64,000 bases of DNA, taken from Ephydatia muelleri. Taxonomy: Eukaryota; Porifera; Demospongiae; Spongillida; Spongillidae. The DNA lies in assembly GCA_013339895.1 (NCBI GenBank), contig JABACO010000013.1:5319823-5383822 (forward strand), read 5' to 3'. The stretch's first letter is position 1; the number at the start of each line of letters is the position of its first letter. Shown here in pieces: positions 37,701-49,434 of the stretch. The notes beneath the pieces are model-generated. The model saw only the letters and a list, made by a program, of their open reading frames with translations, was not told the origin of the DNA and searched no databases. The position numbers and the translations under genes are program-made.

Positions 37701-38815
37701 CATGAGGTACAGCTCCATTTTCACCTGCACCACCCCGCAGTAACTGTACGACGTCTGCATCATGTAGGCGCGCGCCCTCTCTAGTCTCGCGTTATTAGCG
37801 CCGGGGGTACTGTCCACCTGGCACTGTTCAACATAGCGCCCCGCGGATGATCAGGCAAGAACACAGCGGACCATGAAGGAATGCTTACTGTAGTGGTAGT
37901 TGACGAGACGCAGGTAGGATCTTCGCTGATCGTATAATAAGTAGCTCCGTTGTGTGACCATTTCATGTACGTTAAAAAATTGCTAGCAAGAGCACTGCAT
38001 TTTAGAACTGCATTCCTGCCCAAAGTTATGCTTGTTGGAGACTTGGGGAGGTCAGTGATTAAAATCGAATCCGCGCTTCCTGCAGACAGGATAATGGACA
38101 TAATAATACTGCTTCAAATAGTACGTATACACTACGTGCGCATGCACCCCAGTCCATTTCGCACCGTCGACAATGGCTTCAACAAAAGCGCGATTGTTGC
38201 ACGAGGTAGTTTTCACACTGCAGACGAAGTAAGCAGCATTAATGTAGTACTGGAGGTTGGTCATCCACAAGCACCCATACGGAGACTCAAAGTAATCGCA
38301 TTCCTGTACATAACACGCATCATGCACATTAATCGTCTTAACCGATATACTGATTGGGTACCTTTCTCAAATCAAACTGCGCCTCGAGGTTCAGAGCAGC
38401 AGCTAATACAGTCCGGCTCACGACCCCGCTCTCATTGAGGCACAATCGGATCTCGTCCGTTGGATGGTAGATGTGCACGCACCACGTTACGTCCAACACC
38501 GTAGCATTCGTACACTTTGCATAGCAGCGTAAGGCGTTTAGCCTATTCAGTGTGAGGGCTGCGTAACGATCTGCGAGCAGTGGAATCAATTGGTCGTGTG
38601 GGCGAAGTTGGATTGATGCACTTACTGCTGATGGTAGTGTTGTACTGCAGTTTGACTGTGTTCTGAAACTGTGACTTCAAAGTAGTGTTCTTATTCAACA
38701 GACAGGCCGTTCGGCTCAACTGCAGTTCCAATTGCTGACTGAGGTCCGCACAGCTCGTTCTTTTTAACGAAGTTAACGTTAACGACAACATAAGCAATAG
38801 GCAGACTCTGGGCAT
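34783..38815 (-). CDS. Receptor tyrosine kinase A (Ig-like, split kinase)
   Basis: A single-pass receptor tyrosine kinase of 861 residues. Exons: 38626-38815, 38362-38570, 38165-38303, 37889-38079, 37601-37823, 37283-37324, 37145-37189, 36811-37086, 36581-36676, 36415-36525, 35894-36360, 35707-35829, 35558-35628, 35457-35497, 35233-35338 and 34783-35038; the lengths sum to an intact frame. Layout: signal peptide (1 to about 21), Cys-rich N-terminal domain (to about 179), Ig-like domain (about 180-317), short stalk, transmembrane helix (about 355-377), juxtamembrane WEFPRE motif, and kinase. Kinase landmarks: LGKGAFGKV (438-446), K467, a roughly 90-residue Ser-rich insert, HCDLAARN (666-673), DFG (686-688) and paired activation-loop tyrosines (698-699). 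The kinase resembles FGFR/PDGFR types. The start at 38815 is preferred because a TATA box lies just upstream of the two earlier ATGs. HCD replaces the usual HRD. A 63-base stretch in the last exon may be an in-frame intron. Confidence 0.93.
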
Positions 38816-38875
38816 CTCTTTTGCAATGTTCTTCAGCTCTGGTGGGAGAACCTTACGCATGTGAGTCGAGGACAA

Positions 38876-38883
38876 ATATATAA
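38876..38883 (-). promoter_or_regulatory. TATA box of RTK-A
   Basis: The minus strand reads TTATATAT about 60 bp upstream of the chosen ATG (38815). A start site 25-30 bp downstream would fall near 38850, after the ATGs at 38875 and 38860, which supports the start given. This is inferred from spacing. Confidence 0.5.
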
Positions 38884-38889
38884 CTGCAT

Positions 38890-38902
38890 TACGGAAGTGA
38901 CG
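38890..38902 (+). promoter_or_regulatory. ETS-like site upstream of RTK-A
   Basis: ACGGAAGTGACG contains an ETS core (GGAAGT) overlapping a CRE-like TGACG, just upstream of the TATA box. RTK-B has ACCGGAAGTG at the corresponding place. Confidence 0.35.
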
Positions 38903-41900
38903 ATGTCATGGTCTCCTTATTTTGGCTTCCACCCCCAACAATTTAATTGATTTATGGCACAGTACTATCCCCCTCGGACTAACTACGGCACCATAAATAC
39001 CGGGAGGTGCCGTAAATGGTCTGGGTGGAGGAGTGTGTGGGTGTAGCAGGATAGCGTGTTCGCTTAGGATACAATGTCCCCTTTAGTTCTCCCCACCATC
39101 AACAAACATACACATACATGTAATATATCTCTGAAATGATTAAAAATTGCTGTCTGCAATCGCCAAGTCAATGGAAGATGCAAAAAGACAATGTTGTGGT
39201 CAACCACAAAGGCACATGATGACTCTTCATGATCTAAGTAGTGAAAGCTCAGTTTGTAGCGAAGCTAGAATATTGTTTTTCTTTATACGGTCGCCCTCGC
39301 TTGTCAATATCAAGGATGCAGGGCTAATCGCCAGTAGATTATTTATCAGAGCGCTGGTTTTGAAACTGTCATGGGTTTAGCTACTACACACACGCAAAAT
39401 AATACTTATGCTTATTACAACATACGTTTTGGCTATGGCTTAAACCAAAAGGAAAAAAATACCTTCAGCATGCATTTGGAAATTTAGAACTCCAAGTGTT
39501 CTACAACAAATACATCATTTTACGTGCAATATAAATGCAGCCCAACTACCAAACACACCTCAGTGTTTGCTTTATAGACACATTACGCATGTAAACCATA
39601 GGACAACTCAATCATTGTGCTGGTCGAACCACTAATAAATGTTAGCAAAAATGAATTACATGTATGATCAATAACTCTATGCTAATGATTTTAGTTCTTG
39701 TGAAGACGTGTGATAACCTCCTTGACTGGTCTAACAATAGGAATGCTATTAATTGGCATTGTTTTATAATATAATTACTTGCAAATTGGTTTTGATTATT
39801 ATTAACACTTCACATCAACACAAGGCACTTCAATTACAATGCACGAATATAACTCCCAACTTTTGCAACATCTCCCGAAATTTGTGTCTGCAACATGAAC
39901 TCCATTGTTGAACACTACGAACTAGATATACATGTAAAATCACATTAAAGCTATCTACAAAATGAAGGTGAGCACTATGGCATTGAGGATGAAAAGATGC
40001 TACTCTGCATCATGCATATCTAGATCAACAGAATCAAATTTCTTCAATCATCTTTGAGAATGTTAATTAAAACACTACTCTACCTACAGCAATAGCACTC
40101 TTAACATGATTTCAGCATTGCAAATATGCCATAGCTGTACGCAGTAGGGAAAGAATACTTGTGGTATATGGTAACCTTCAAGTAAAAATTATGATAATGC
40201 TATTAATTCTGGCCCTAAGTTGTGAAATGACAGTAATAAGACAAGCACAGCCCCATGAGAAGAATACAAATGTTGAGGTTAAGATACCTCAGTATAACTT
40301 TTTTCTTCTTTTTGTTAAATGTTTTATGTGTATTTGTGTGTGTTTTTTTATTGTGCTTTTTTTAAATATTGTGCATTTATAATGCTCCATGCTTCATATA
40401 TAGGGTACAGTTACTGTAATATATGTGAAGGTACAAGTGTGGTGTTAGATGCAGCGTACATGTATATAGACCTGTGCATATGTGCAATTTGTTCTGGCTT
40501 TATTTTGTTTGGGGTCACATTGCTATCGTAATGACAGCAATTAGTTGGTCCTGCCACACGTCCATGCACCAGCTGCGGGCTGGGACTCTACAGTTATACG
40601 ATGAACATAACAAAATGTCTCAATGTTCTGCATGGCCCTTGTCATTCCAACAAAGCATGTGCTCTTGAAGGGAAAACAATCACTATTGAACTGCTAGCAT
40701 AACCTTGTGTACAGTGAGATTGGGACTGAAGGCACAGAATAGCAGTATCACTGAGTAATATGAGTGTCAGTTGGACTGCTTCACTATCCATAGTGTTGAC
40801 ACAATTTTGCATGTATTCTCCATATTTTGGGCGCGGAACCAATAAACCTTTTTGCTCTTTAAGTGTAAAACATTAAATAGACAGAAGCTGTGCCCATCCC
40901 TTTACATTGAGCATAAGAGATCCCTCACATATAGGTTTACTGTCTGCTGTCTGCATGTTGTTCTCAAGACAGGTGCTTGACTCAAAATGTACGTTCTTTT
41001 GTTCGAGTGATAGATGAGCTTCTGTCAGCTTGAGAGCTGTTATCCTGAGTTGGTGTTGGCTTACCATCTCTAGTAAGTAGTGTATCAAAGTTTAATGGAT
41101 CATAGATATCTAATATAATTATATAGGCAGGATAGAGGATGCATTCATCTCAAATAAAAAAAGATGGTGATGAAACGGTGTAACTGTATGTGGGTGTTAG
41201 TTGTGCTGGCATTTTATTTTGCTGTTCTTGTACAATAAGGTACAATGTGCTGCATGAAACATAACTATGTCTATAAGGTATCTTTTTGAGGGTGCAGGCT
41301 GGTCTGCAAGCAGGAAAACGTTTAATTATATGAGTACGTTAAGTGCTTAGGACTGGATTAGGGTCAAAAGTTGTGCTGCTTTCCAATAAATAGTGTAGAA
41401 ATAGAGAAAAGGTGTCACGCGAAGGAATCTTGAACTTGGGCATGTTATATAAATGCCACGGCAGCCGCAGTAAGTTATAGAGTGATCATGACTCAGATTT
41501 GATTCCCTTAACCATTAATTGCAGATTAATTGTATTATATATTTGGGTTTTAGATTTATTACATTTAGATAAATAAACGTTTGTGTGTATTAAGTTTGCA
41601 TATTAAACATTAGTACCCACAAAAACACAATGTGGTTGCAGATTTGAAGTACGGCTGTGCCAAAGATAATATACATTTTATCTCTGGCTTTTATACAAAG
41701 TTGTCTCATACCCAGACCCTACAGAAGTAAGCATTATCATAAACATTATATCAGACAGTGGTCACTGATGTATTCTCCTGTAACTTATCCTCAATTTCAT
41801 CATTCAAAATGTCTAGGACCTAGTCAGCTTCCTCTCCAATTTCTGCCTCATATGGTACCATTTGATTATCCTCTTCTTAGCCTATCTTGCGTGAAGATCG

Positions 41901-41990
41901 GCTATGGTCTCATTGTCCAACACAGCACTGTTTTTCAGCTGATTTTCAATTATAATACTAGGACTCCCAAATCCATCTGAAGTACTACTC
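38903..41990. other. Intergenic, no supported gene
   Basis: AT-rich DNA between RTK-A and the retroelement relics. No exon with family motifs, tRNA or large repeat was seen. Confidence 0.45.
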
Positions 41991-41999
41991 AGTGCCTGG

Positions 42000-43310
42000 T
42001 TGAGACTATTTGTTTCTTCATGGTGTATTTACTGTATAATGGCTTCATATAATGATCCTGCATCTTTAATTACTGCACTGGAACAAACAGGGGCATATGT
42101 TGCTTCAAAGAGTTGTGAATCTAGTGTAGCCTGACATCTTTTGAATCTGTACAATGTCAGAGAACACACACAAATAATAGTACCAGTTCGTCCTGATTCC
42201 TGCTGTGTGTTGGTACGTGTATTTCCAAGTGGGCAGTAGAGAAGCATAGTGCTTGTTCACTACTGTGCATTCCATTTGTACATACTGTACAATAATAACC
42301 GAATTACAAAAATTACAACAGAAGCAAAATCTATTGAACAATGATTACATCAAGTTTAGTTGGCTTATAGAGTTTTGGTACAAAAACAAACTGTGTTCTC
42401 TCCATTTTTTTCCTCTCAACTTTGGAAGGTCACCATGTTTACCTATTTATGTTATACTTGGTAGGGAAACAGTCATCAAACCTTTCAGTCTGTCTGTTCC
42501 CTTTGGATTATATACAGATTGCAGCATATGTTTGATACCAAAAAGGGTTCGTAATTTCACTAGTGCAATTGGATCTTTCATCGCTGTGCAACCAGAGGGA
42601 ACACCTCTAATCAGTACACCTAAAGGAAAGGCTTCAACTCACTGAGTACAGATGTCACAAAATATTGGTATTCTTTTTAAAGATAATGGGCCCATGAGAT
42701 ACAATGTCTTTTGGAACAAGTATTGGGCTTCGATTTTGCCTAAAGGTGCTGGACACAATAATCATGGCATTTTCTGCTTTTGAAACATGAACACATTCCT
42801 GAATAAAGTGTGCCACCAGTCCATAAAAAACAAGATTGAATGTTTTGGTGAGTTGGTCTTGCATTTCTAACAAGCAGTTTATGCTTAGTGGCACTAATAA
42901 TTGCAACAAACTTACATATTTTCATCTTTTATTTTACTTCCTGTACATGATCCCCTCTTCCCCTCTTTAATTGCTACAGAGTGGCAGTACCACTACACTA
43001 CTTTTAATCCTATGCTGTGTTTACAGTTCTATGTCAGAGGTGTTTTACCATTTTACCATAACAAGTTGCTAATCAAAATTCTGATTTGAACTTCTCACAA
43101 CCACCCTGATTAGTGAAAAGGTGATAAATCGAGTTCAAAAGTTTTATTACTTTAGTAATCATGAATTTGTTCCAATGACTATGTATTAACTGAGCATCTA
43201 CTTTTGTTGAAGAGTTTGTAAGCAAATAGTTGCAACATGGGTCACTTATGTCAAACAACTTAATTGCCTAAATTGCTCACACTCAACCTCAGGCTGCTTA
43301 TGCAACATAC
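42000..43310. other. Unassigned stretch upstream of the RT relic
   Basis: A 130-codon plus-strand open frame at 42253-42645 and several short ones carry no motif I recognise. They may be decayed parts of the element that follows, but I cannot show that. Confidence 0.3.
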
Positions 43311-43319
43311 ATTCATGGG

Positions 43320-44495
43320 CTCCCGAGTCGTTGGTTGTTTCTCTTGCACACTGTTCCTGATATACAAGACTTGTTACAACTTTTGGAGCACTCAATTCAT
43401 CAGTTTCTCATTCCTGCTATAAAAGGTCGCCCTCCATGCTCAAAACTAGAGAGAGAGTTGCTTGCCTTGCCAGTTAGACTTGGTGGCATGGGGACTTTAA
43501 ATCCTATGACGTGCTCTTCTCAATGTTTTAACTCATCCAAACAAATAACATCTCCACTGGTTGCACTAATCATTTCACAAGAGGAAAAACTTCCCTCTGT
43601 TGGTGCCACATTATCTGAAACAAGAAAATCTATTCACTCAGAAAATAGAAAACTACAAAATGCCCTTGCTGATTGCATATATGACAACCTATCTGCCAAG
43701 CAGTCGACTGGTTGATCTTAGTAGGGAAAAAGGTGCATCCTCGTGGTTATCTGTACTTCCTTTGGACAAGTTTGGTTTCTCTCTGCATAAGGGTGAATTT
43801 AGAGATGCACTTTGTTTGAGGTATGGCTGGAGTCTCTCAATCTTGTACCTGTGGTATGTCATTCTCTGTTGACCATGCAATGATGTGCAACTTGGGCGGC
43901 TTTCCAACAATTCGCCATAATGAAATACGTTACCCCACTGCTTCCTTGTTATCAGAAGTATGCCATAATGTTGCCATTGAACCTCACTTACAACCACTGA
44001 ATGGTGAAGGCTTTCACCACAAATCAGCCAACACCGATGAGAATTCACGTCTCGATATACATGCCAGGGATTTTGGAATCGTGGTCAGGATACTTACTTT
44101 GATGAAAGGGTTTTCCACCCTAATGCTCCAAGCTACCATTCCATGGACTTGCCAGCAATATACCACAGACACGAATCGGAAAAAAAGAAACAATATAGTC
44201 AACGGGTGAAAGAGGTTGAGCATGGGGTCTTTACACCACTGGTTTTTAGTACAACAGGAGGAATGGCTCATGAGTGTTCAACATTTTACAGGTGTTTGGC
44301 AGACATGATTTCCATCAAGCAGGACAAACCTTATTCTCTTGTAGTTAACTGGCTACACACTCAACTCTCTTATGCTTCCCTTCGTGCTGCTGTCCTGTGC
44401 ATTCGTGGAATCAGGTCATCACATTGCCACCCTATTTACAACCATGACCTTACCCTCGCCACTGTTGAGGGTAAGATACCATCCTCAGTCTAAAA
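43320..44495 (+). pseudogene. Degenerate reverse-transcriptase element, C-terminal part (1)
   Basis: Four overlapping plus-strand frames (43335-43715, 43600-43872, 43823-44209, 44143-44493) together read as the C-terminal region of a retroelement polyprotein common in marine invertebrates. Recognisable text includes RLGGMGTLNP, EKGASSWLSVLPLDKFGF, HKGEFRDALCLRYGW, a CTCG...H...C zinc-finger-like motif, GGFPTIRHNEIR and VEHGVFTPLVFSTTGGM. At least three frameshifts separate the pieces, so it is dead. The family is recalled from general similarity and the exact clade is uncertain. Confidence 0.75.
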
Positions 44496-44949
44496 ATCTA
44501 TCAGTAACACGTTTGTTTTTATGCATTGTTTTGTATAGTATGTGGATTATTGTATTTGGATTTGTAAAGTTACAAGTAAATAAAAATAAAAAATGCCTGT
44601 GTTTGTTCAATGTATCCAGATCATTTAAACACAAATTGAAACCAGTGCATTGGGTTAGGGTTGGGGTTAGGGGCAGCATTGCTATGCTCTCTCCCACGCT
44701 TATATCTAATCTCCATGTTGGGAAGACTCTTTGCACTCACTCCTCTTTTTCTCCTGTCCAATGCTGTTTTTCCACCTTAACCAACTGCCGATTCCCGTAA
44801 GCTTCAAAAGCAGTCGTGTTACTTGAATGAAGCCATAAACCTGAAACAGCCATGGGAGAATAGGAATATTGGAAGGCAAGACCAACCTATTAAACCCGAA
44901 TCAAGGAACTACTAGTCTTATCCAACAATTTGTCCACACAATTTGACAG

Positions 44950-45480
44950 CAACCTCATGCTTTAAAGGACCTCCGGACATATGAAAATGTCAATCCTCAG
45001 AACAGAGACCCCCATCGCAACAATGGTCAGTATGGACACTCGAAATAGTATTGCCAAAGAGCATGTAAGTCTTATCACTGCAGGAGGGTTGGACATTTTA
45101 AAAAGGAGTGTCATTTGAAAGGAAAAGGTGTACGTGGTGTAGAGGAAACTAAACCATTAAATACAAGGGTATTTGGCAGAAAACCTGTGTCTCATTCCAA
45201 CTCAAGGGCAGCTGCCAGACACTGTGCTGTAATAGATTGTAGTGCAGCTGATATGCAAATGTAATGTAACTAAACAGAATTTTACAACACATATGTGTGA
45301 AACAAAAGAAGACATGGCTGTAACATTGCCTATGTTTTCAATTAGTATTTGAAAATCAAGCTTAAAATCAGCTACCATCTTAGTCTACCCAGAATAGTCA
45401 AACCTTTCCAGTTGTACACAGGTGCTTCTGATAATGCCAATGATTATATACTGGGGCCAAAAGCATGCAGATGTGAAGAA
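44950..45480 (+). pseudogene. LTR-retroelement fragments (gag knuckle, RT/RNase H)
   Basis: Near 45060-45115 the plus strand reads YHCRRVGHFKKEC, a gag-type zinc knuckle whose first Cys has become Ser. Near 45395-45465 it reads KPFQLYTGASDNAND, like the RT/RNase H junction KPF..TDASD of Ty3-type elements. The pieces are far too close together for an intact element, so this is a deleted relic. Confidence 0.55.
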
Positions 45481-45534
45481 AATTGCGCCACAGCATTTAG
45501 TATGCAGAGTTGTGCAGAGTCTGGATACCAGCCA

Positions 45535-45610
45535 TATGCAGATGAGTATCATTGAAGTGTTCATATGCAGACGTCTGCATATGGATACTTCAGTGATACT
45601 CATCTGCATA
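45535..45610. repeat. 76-bp imperfect palindrome
   Basis: Two 38-bp arms (TATGCAGATGAGTATCA... and its inverse) meet at an AGACGTCT centre with three mismatches. It could form a cruciform or hairpin. It sits beside the LTR-element relic. Confidence 0.85.
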
Positions 45611-46134
45611 GGACTCTTTCACTCAGCACAGCTTGCTCACAGCCAATGGTGAAGGAGGCTAACTTCAGAAATGGTACCCTTCCCTGAATTGCGGACATCA
45701 GCAGTAGAAGTCTATGGCAACCTCAGACAGTAGCCTTGCTTGATGTGCGAGTAGTAGACACAGATTCACAACAAACTGCTCATCAAACTTGCTGGTATGG
45801 TTTAGAACACAGCCTGCTGAGGCCTTTTAGAAAGGTCACACGCAATATTCAGTGTTCAAATTGTATTAAACACCTCTACAGTACGATCATTGCCTACGTT
45901 AAAAATTGACGCCCATGCTAGTAAATTTCCTAACACTATTTTTGGAACCGCGTTAAAATTTCAACTCTGCATGTGATTGGTCATTATCAAACAAACGGAC
46001 ACCAAAGAACCGCATGTATACGTGTGGTACGAGCTGGATTGAAACAAACTGTGACAAGACACAGCTTGTACGTTACTGTTTACAATTGGTTGCAATTGAG
46101 CTTCTGATTACTTAAAATTATATAACTGCGGCAC

Positions 46135-46368
46135 ATGGCCGCGAAAAGGCTTTTTTTTTTCCTTTCAAGATTTCAAATTTTTTTCATATTCTAAGTCTGA
46201 AATGTCCTCTACACATTGCTTCTTACGCACTTAGAATCGGAGTATCTGTCATGGATTGCATGGTTCTGAAATTTTAATTAGCCATACATGTACATTTCAA
46301 CGCAAGCGTTACACGAGTACTGGAAATTTTATGATGCATGCGTTAGGTCTCTTCGCGGAATTCCCTAT
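46135..46368. mobile_element. MITE-like element, copy 4
   Basis: CCGCGAAAAGG at the left and CGTTAGGTCTCTTCGCGG at the right, with an interior (CTACACATTGCTTCTTACGC) shared with the copies at 3285 and 19192. The ends are eroded. Confidence 0.6.
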
Positions 46369-46399
46369 TTACTGTGTTGATCGTAAAGTGAATCCTAAT

Positions 46400-49300
46400 A
46401 TTCTAAAGTGGGGTATTGGATTTCGTCAGTGTTTAAATAAGCCATGAAAGGGATCTTTGCAGAAGCGTATCAGTTCTGCATTATAATTTGAAATCATTTA
46501 GCGCCATGCAGTAAGCCGCGCAACTGCGGGTAAATAAAACAAAGTCATTCATTTGATGAATTCTTTCTCCACACCTAGACTGTTTGGCTATTCACCCGAC
46601 ACTGGATGATGCACGGTATAGGACGATACATATTTACTGAGAGTGGTGTACAAGTATGATTGATGTACATGTATACCATATGTGCTGACCAGAATATGCA
46701 TAAATTGAATGATTGCAGAGTAAACCCTGTGCACATATAGGTAAGCCATGACGAAAAAAAAACGCCGCGAAAGTTTGTAATTAAGGATAGTGAATTGCTG
46801 TATAAAAGGAAGTCGACTTGGTGCAGTTGCAAGTCAAGCAACACCACGCGCGCAAGTAGTCCGGGACGGTGTGCCATGCATGGATGTAGATACATGCATG
46901 CAGGGACGACCAAACGTACCATGACAGTACATATGGTGTGCATGTGCTGGTGCATTGTACGATATCTGCATTATACACTGTGATAAATTTCAGACGCATC
47001 GTATTTTCAGTAAATACCGCTAATAAAATGCATGCATGATCACACTGGTGACAATGAAGAGATGATGAGAGGAATAAAGGCAAGTGGTGTTCTGTGCATG
47101 CATGAGTGGGTGATAACCACATTGTATGCTTAAAATTGTTCTTGTATAGCTTATAAGAGGAGTCTGCATGACATCAAGATTATAATTATGTACGTAGGCT
47201 GCGTGAGTACCGCACGCAGTGCTTCGGGACACAGTAATACGACAAACCACAAATACGCATGGACGAGGAGGACCTAGTTCAAAGCACTCTTTTCTACGAA
47301 GTTTAGATGGAGTAATCAGCGAACTAAGTGGCAATATCATTGTTTACATTCCTATAGCTGTTTGTGCAGCACTCGAGATGGTCAACGCCATGCACGCACA
47401 ACGGTGCTATCCAATATAGCAGCACAAACCCTAAAGTGTCAGTGCTGTAAGCATGCATACCCATTTTTACCGCAATTTACTTAAGACGCACTCAGTAGAA
47501 AGGATTCCGGCATGTTATGACCTCTGGTGGGGTATCTTTACTTGGTCAACAACTTACAGCAGCTGTCAACCCGACTCTTCGTGTAAGGATTCTGACCATT
47601 TCCAATGAACCCACCACCACCACACTTGGCAGTGCAAGTCGGTTTGTGTAAAAGGCAGGACCAATACAGATGTGTTGTTTACCATTATTGAAACCACATA
47701 TTGTAGCAACTTCCACACATACAGACATATTGTAGCTGGACAGCGCGTTGTTCATGCATGTCTGTGTATAGACATTAAGGAACTGCTACACGCATGCGTG
47801 TCAATACACTGTATATATGGACATTAAGGAGCTGCAATTTCTGTAGTCATCATGCATGCTGTGGTAGTAAGATCATGCTGTTTCCAGCTCTGTGCTCTGC
47901 ATAACAGCCTCTCTATTCACAATCAGATGGGTGGCATATGTACATGTAGCTGCATGTTGATGTAACTTTTGCGATTGTGCGCGCAAGTAAATGCATTGAA
48001 CTGGTAATGAGTTTGCACATGTTATGTACATGTATGACTGAATGCTTTACATCCAAATTATTCAATTGATTGGGATTAAAAAAAAAAAGCACATGCGCAT
48101 GCTCGATTGTCAGTAGCGCTTTTGCGTAAGCTTGAAACGGGATACACTTGCATGGTGCTAACAACTGTACACGCGGTTCAGCCACGATTGCACATGTTGA
48201 CACATAATTTTATTGTCTGATGAGCACGTGCTACGTTGCAAGAGTAACCGTGCGAGTACATTTAGATGATCCATGCAAATAAGTTAGCCATGCATGCAAC
48301 CAGACATTACGCCCATGCTACTTATATAAAATGTGGGAGGGTTGTACAGTGTCTAGTCGTGTAAACGGGGATTACATACCTTTATACACTGCTGCTGTGG
48401 TGTGCATGTATCCTGCGTGGACGATAGTCAATCTAAATTAGGATTATTCCGCATCACTGATAACATGTACATTTACCATACAATGTCCGTCTGCATACTG
48501 TGTTGAGCTAAAGATGAGGCAGCGAACCGATCTGAACAAATATGATCGCAGACTAACGTTGCGTGGCCATCGAATCCCGTCATGACGTGTATTCATTTAA
48601 TATACATGCAGTCATATTGGCTGCGATGTTGCTAGGGGTGCGACAATAAAGGGATGCGGGAAAATTTGTGTTGTATTGCTGTTAATCTTTCCTCTAGACT
48701 AAACCTAGGATATTGGCAGTACATGTCGGACTTCCCGAATGGACGACTCTCATGTACGCATTCTGTTGGAGCAGGTGCAAACCTGACATAGCATCGATTG
48801 TTCAATTGTCTCGATTTTAATGCGCGACTATATGCTTTCCTACCTCCGTGACGATGCATGTGAAATAATTATCAGTATATGGATCTCCCACACGGCTGCC
48901 CACCAAGGCATGGACGTCAATGATGCATGGCGTATGCTCTCTATACGTACTTACGGGGGAGGGGTTAGTGGAGCACGTACATGTACATTAATCCTTATTC
49001 TTGCACTGTTCTTCACTCGAAGCAAAATTACTCTCATCAATTACTTCGCGCATAGATTGCAAAGTGCACATATACTGTACGTGTTGGACTGTTTACATGT
49101 ACACAAAATAACGCGCGCGTCTAATGGGTTTATCGATAAGATCCAATTCACACAGGGAAGCTGAAGATTGCTTGCACGCATGAGTGAACTGAGCTGGCGA
49201 TTTGACTCCATTGTGGGACAACCATAAAAGTTCTCGATTTCAAATGCACTTCCCCATATATAGGTACATTAATTATTCAACATAAGGCGCCCAAGTATCA

Positions 49301-49434
49301 GCAAAAGATGTCAATATTGAAATGCAAATACACATTTTTAAAAACAGACACACACAGCACATAAGCCAGAATCGAGGCATTTTGAACGCGCACGCCTCCG
49401 ATACTAGAAGCACAGTAAGACTGCTGCAAATGAT
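46400..49434. other. Intergenic, no supported gene
   Basis: Rich in ATGCATGC and TACATGTA palindromic words. Several short open frames exist, but none has motifs or a consistent splice chain. Confidence 0.45.

Noticed and set aside
38816..38875. Upstream ATGs of RTK-A at 38875 and 38860
   Set aside because: They lie within or too close to the TATA box and would put about 15-20 polar residues before the signal peptide.
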